Below, piece after piece: positions 5,804-5,805 of a stretch of 5,805 bases of DNA. This stretch comes from Legionellales bacterium (GTDB lineage Bacteria; Pseudomonadota; Gammaproteobacteria; WLWR01). The stretch lies in assembly GCA_012103495.1 (NCBI GenBank), contig WLWR01000115.1:1-5805 (forward strand), written 5' to 3'. How positions within the stretch are numbered: the stretch's first letter is position 1; every line of letters starts with the position of its first letter. The position numbers and the translations under genes are program-made. Below the pieces are notes generated by a model that saw only the letters and a program-made list of their open reading frames with translations, did not search any database and was not told where the DNA came from.

Positions 5804-5805
5804 AC

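Noticed and set aside
1..5805. CRISPR arrays, transposons, tRNA genes or phage-like genes
   Set aside because: No regularly spaced direct repeats, transposase motifs, terminal repeats or tRNA-like folds were seen. Coding genes account for nearly all of the window.

Overview
The window reads as chromosomal DNA of a gammaproteobacterium of moderate GC (estimated by eye in the mid-40s percent). Threonine dehydrogenase, GreA and DinB align almost end to end with remembered E. coli sequences, whereas the last two genes have eukaryote-like architectures. That mixture, house-keeping gamma genes plus an ankyrin-bearing kidney-type glutaminase and a GSII glutamine synthetase, would fit a host-associated lineage such as the Legionellales. 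This is an inference from gene content only; no rRNA or other phylogenetic marker is present.

Layout: (1) positions 1-1253, + strand: the 3' end of kbl and complete tdh, separated by 20 nt, form the threonine-to-glycine operon. It closes with a hairpin and T-tract terminator at 1257-1289. (2) 1290-1373: a promoter-like region with a small inverted repeat. (3) 1374-2911, + strand: greA and dinB, with only 2 nt between the greA stop and a GTG start for dinB, so probably one transcript. (4) 2912-3037: a convergent intergenic region dominated by a perfect 19-bp inverted repeat. (5) 3038-5738, - strand: a type II (eukaryote-type) glutamine synthetase, preceded upstream by a 511-residue glutaminase with an N-terminal EF-hand-like region, a serine-dependent glutaminase core and C-terminal ankyrin repeats. 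(6) 5739-5805: the glutaminase leader, with a possible -10 element at the window edge.

How the genes work together: Kbl and Tdh convert L-threonine to glycine and acetyl-CoA. GreA rescues backtracked RNA polymerase and DinB carries out translesion synthesis; their coupling places a transcription factor and a damage-tolerance polymerase on one message. The glutaminase (glutamine to glutamate plus ammonia) and glutamine synthetase (glutamate plus ammonia plus ATP to glutamine) catalyse opposing reactions and sit head to tail on one strand, 88 nt apart. This is the most notable feature of the window. No mobile elements, tRNA or rRNA genes, or CRISPR arrays were seen.
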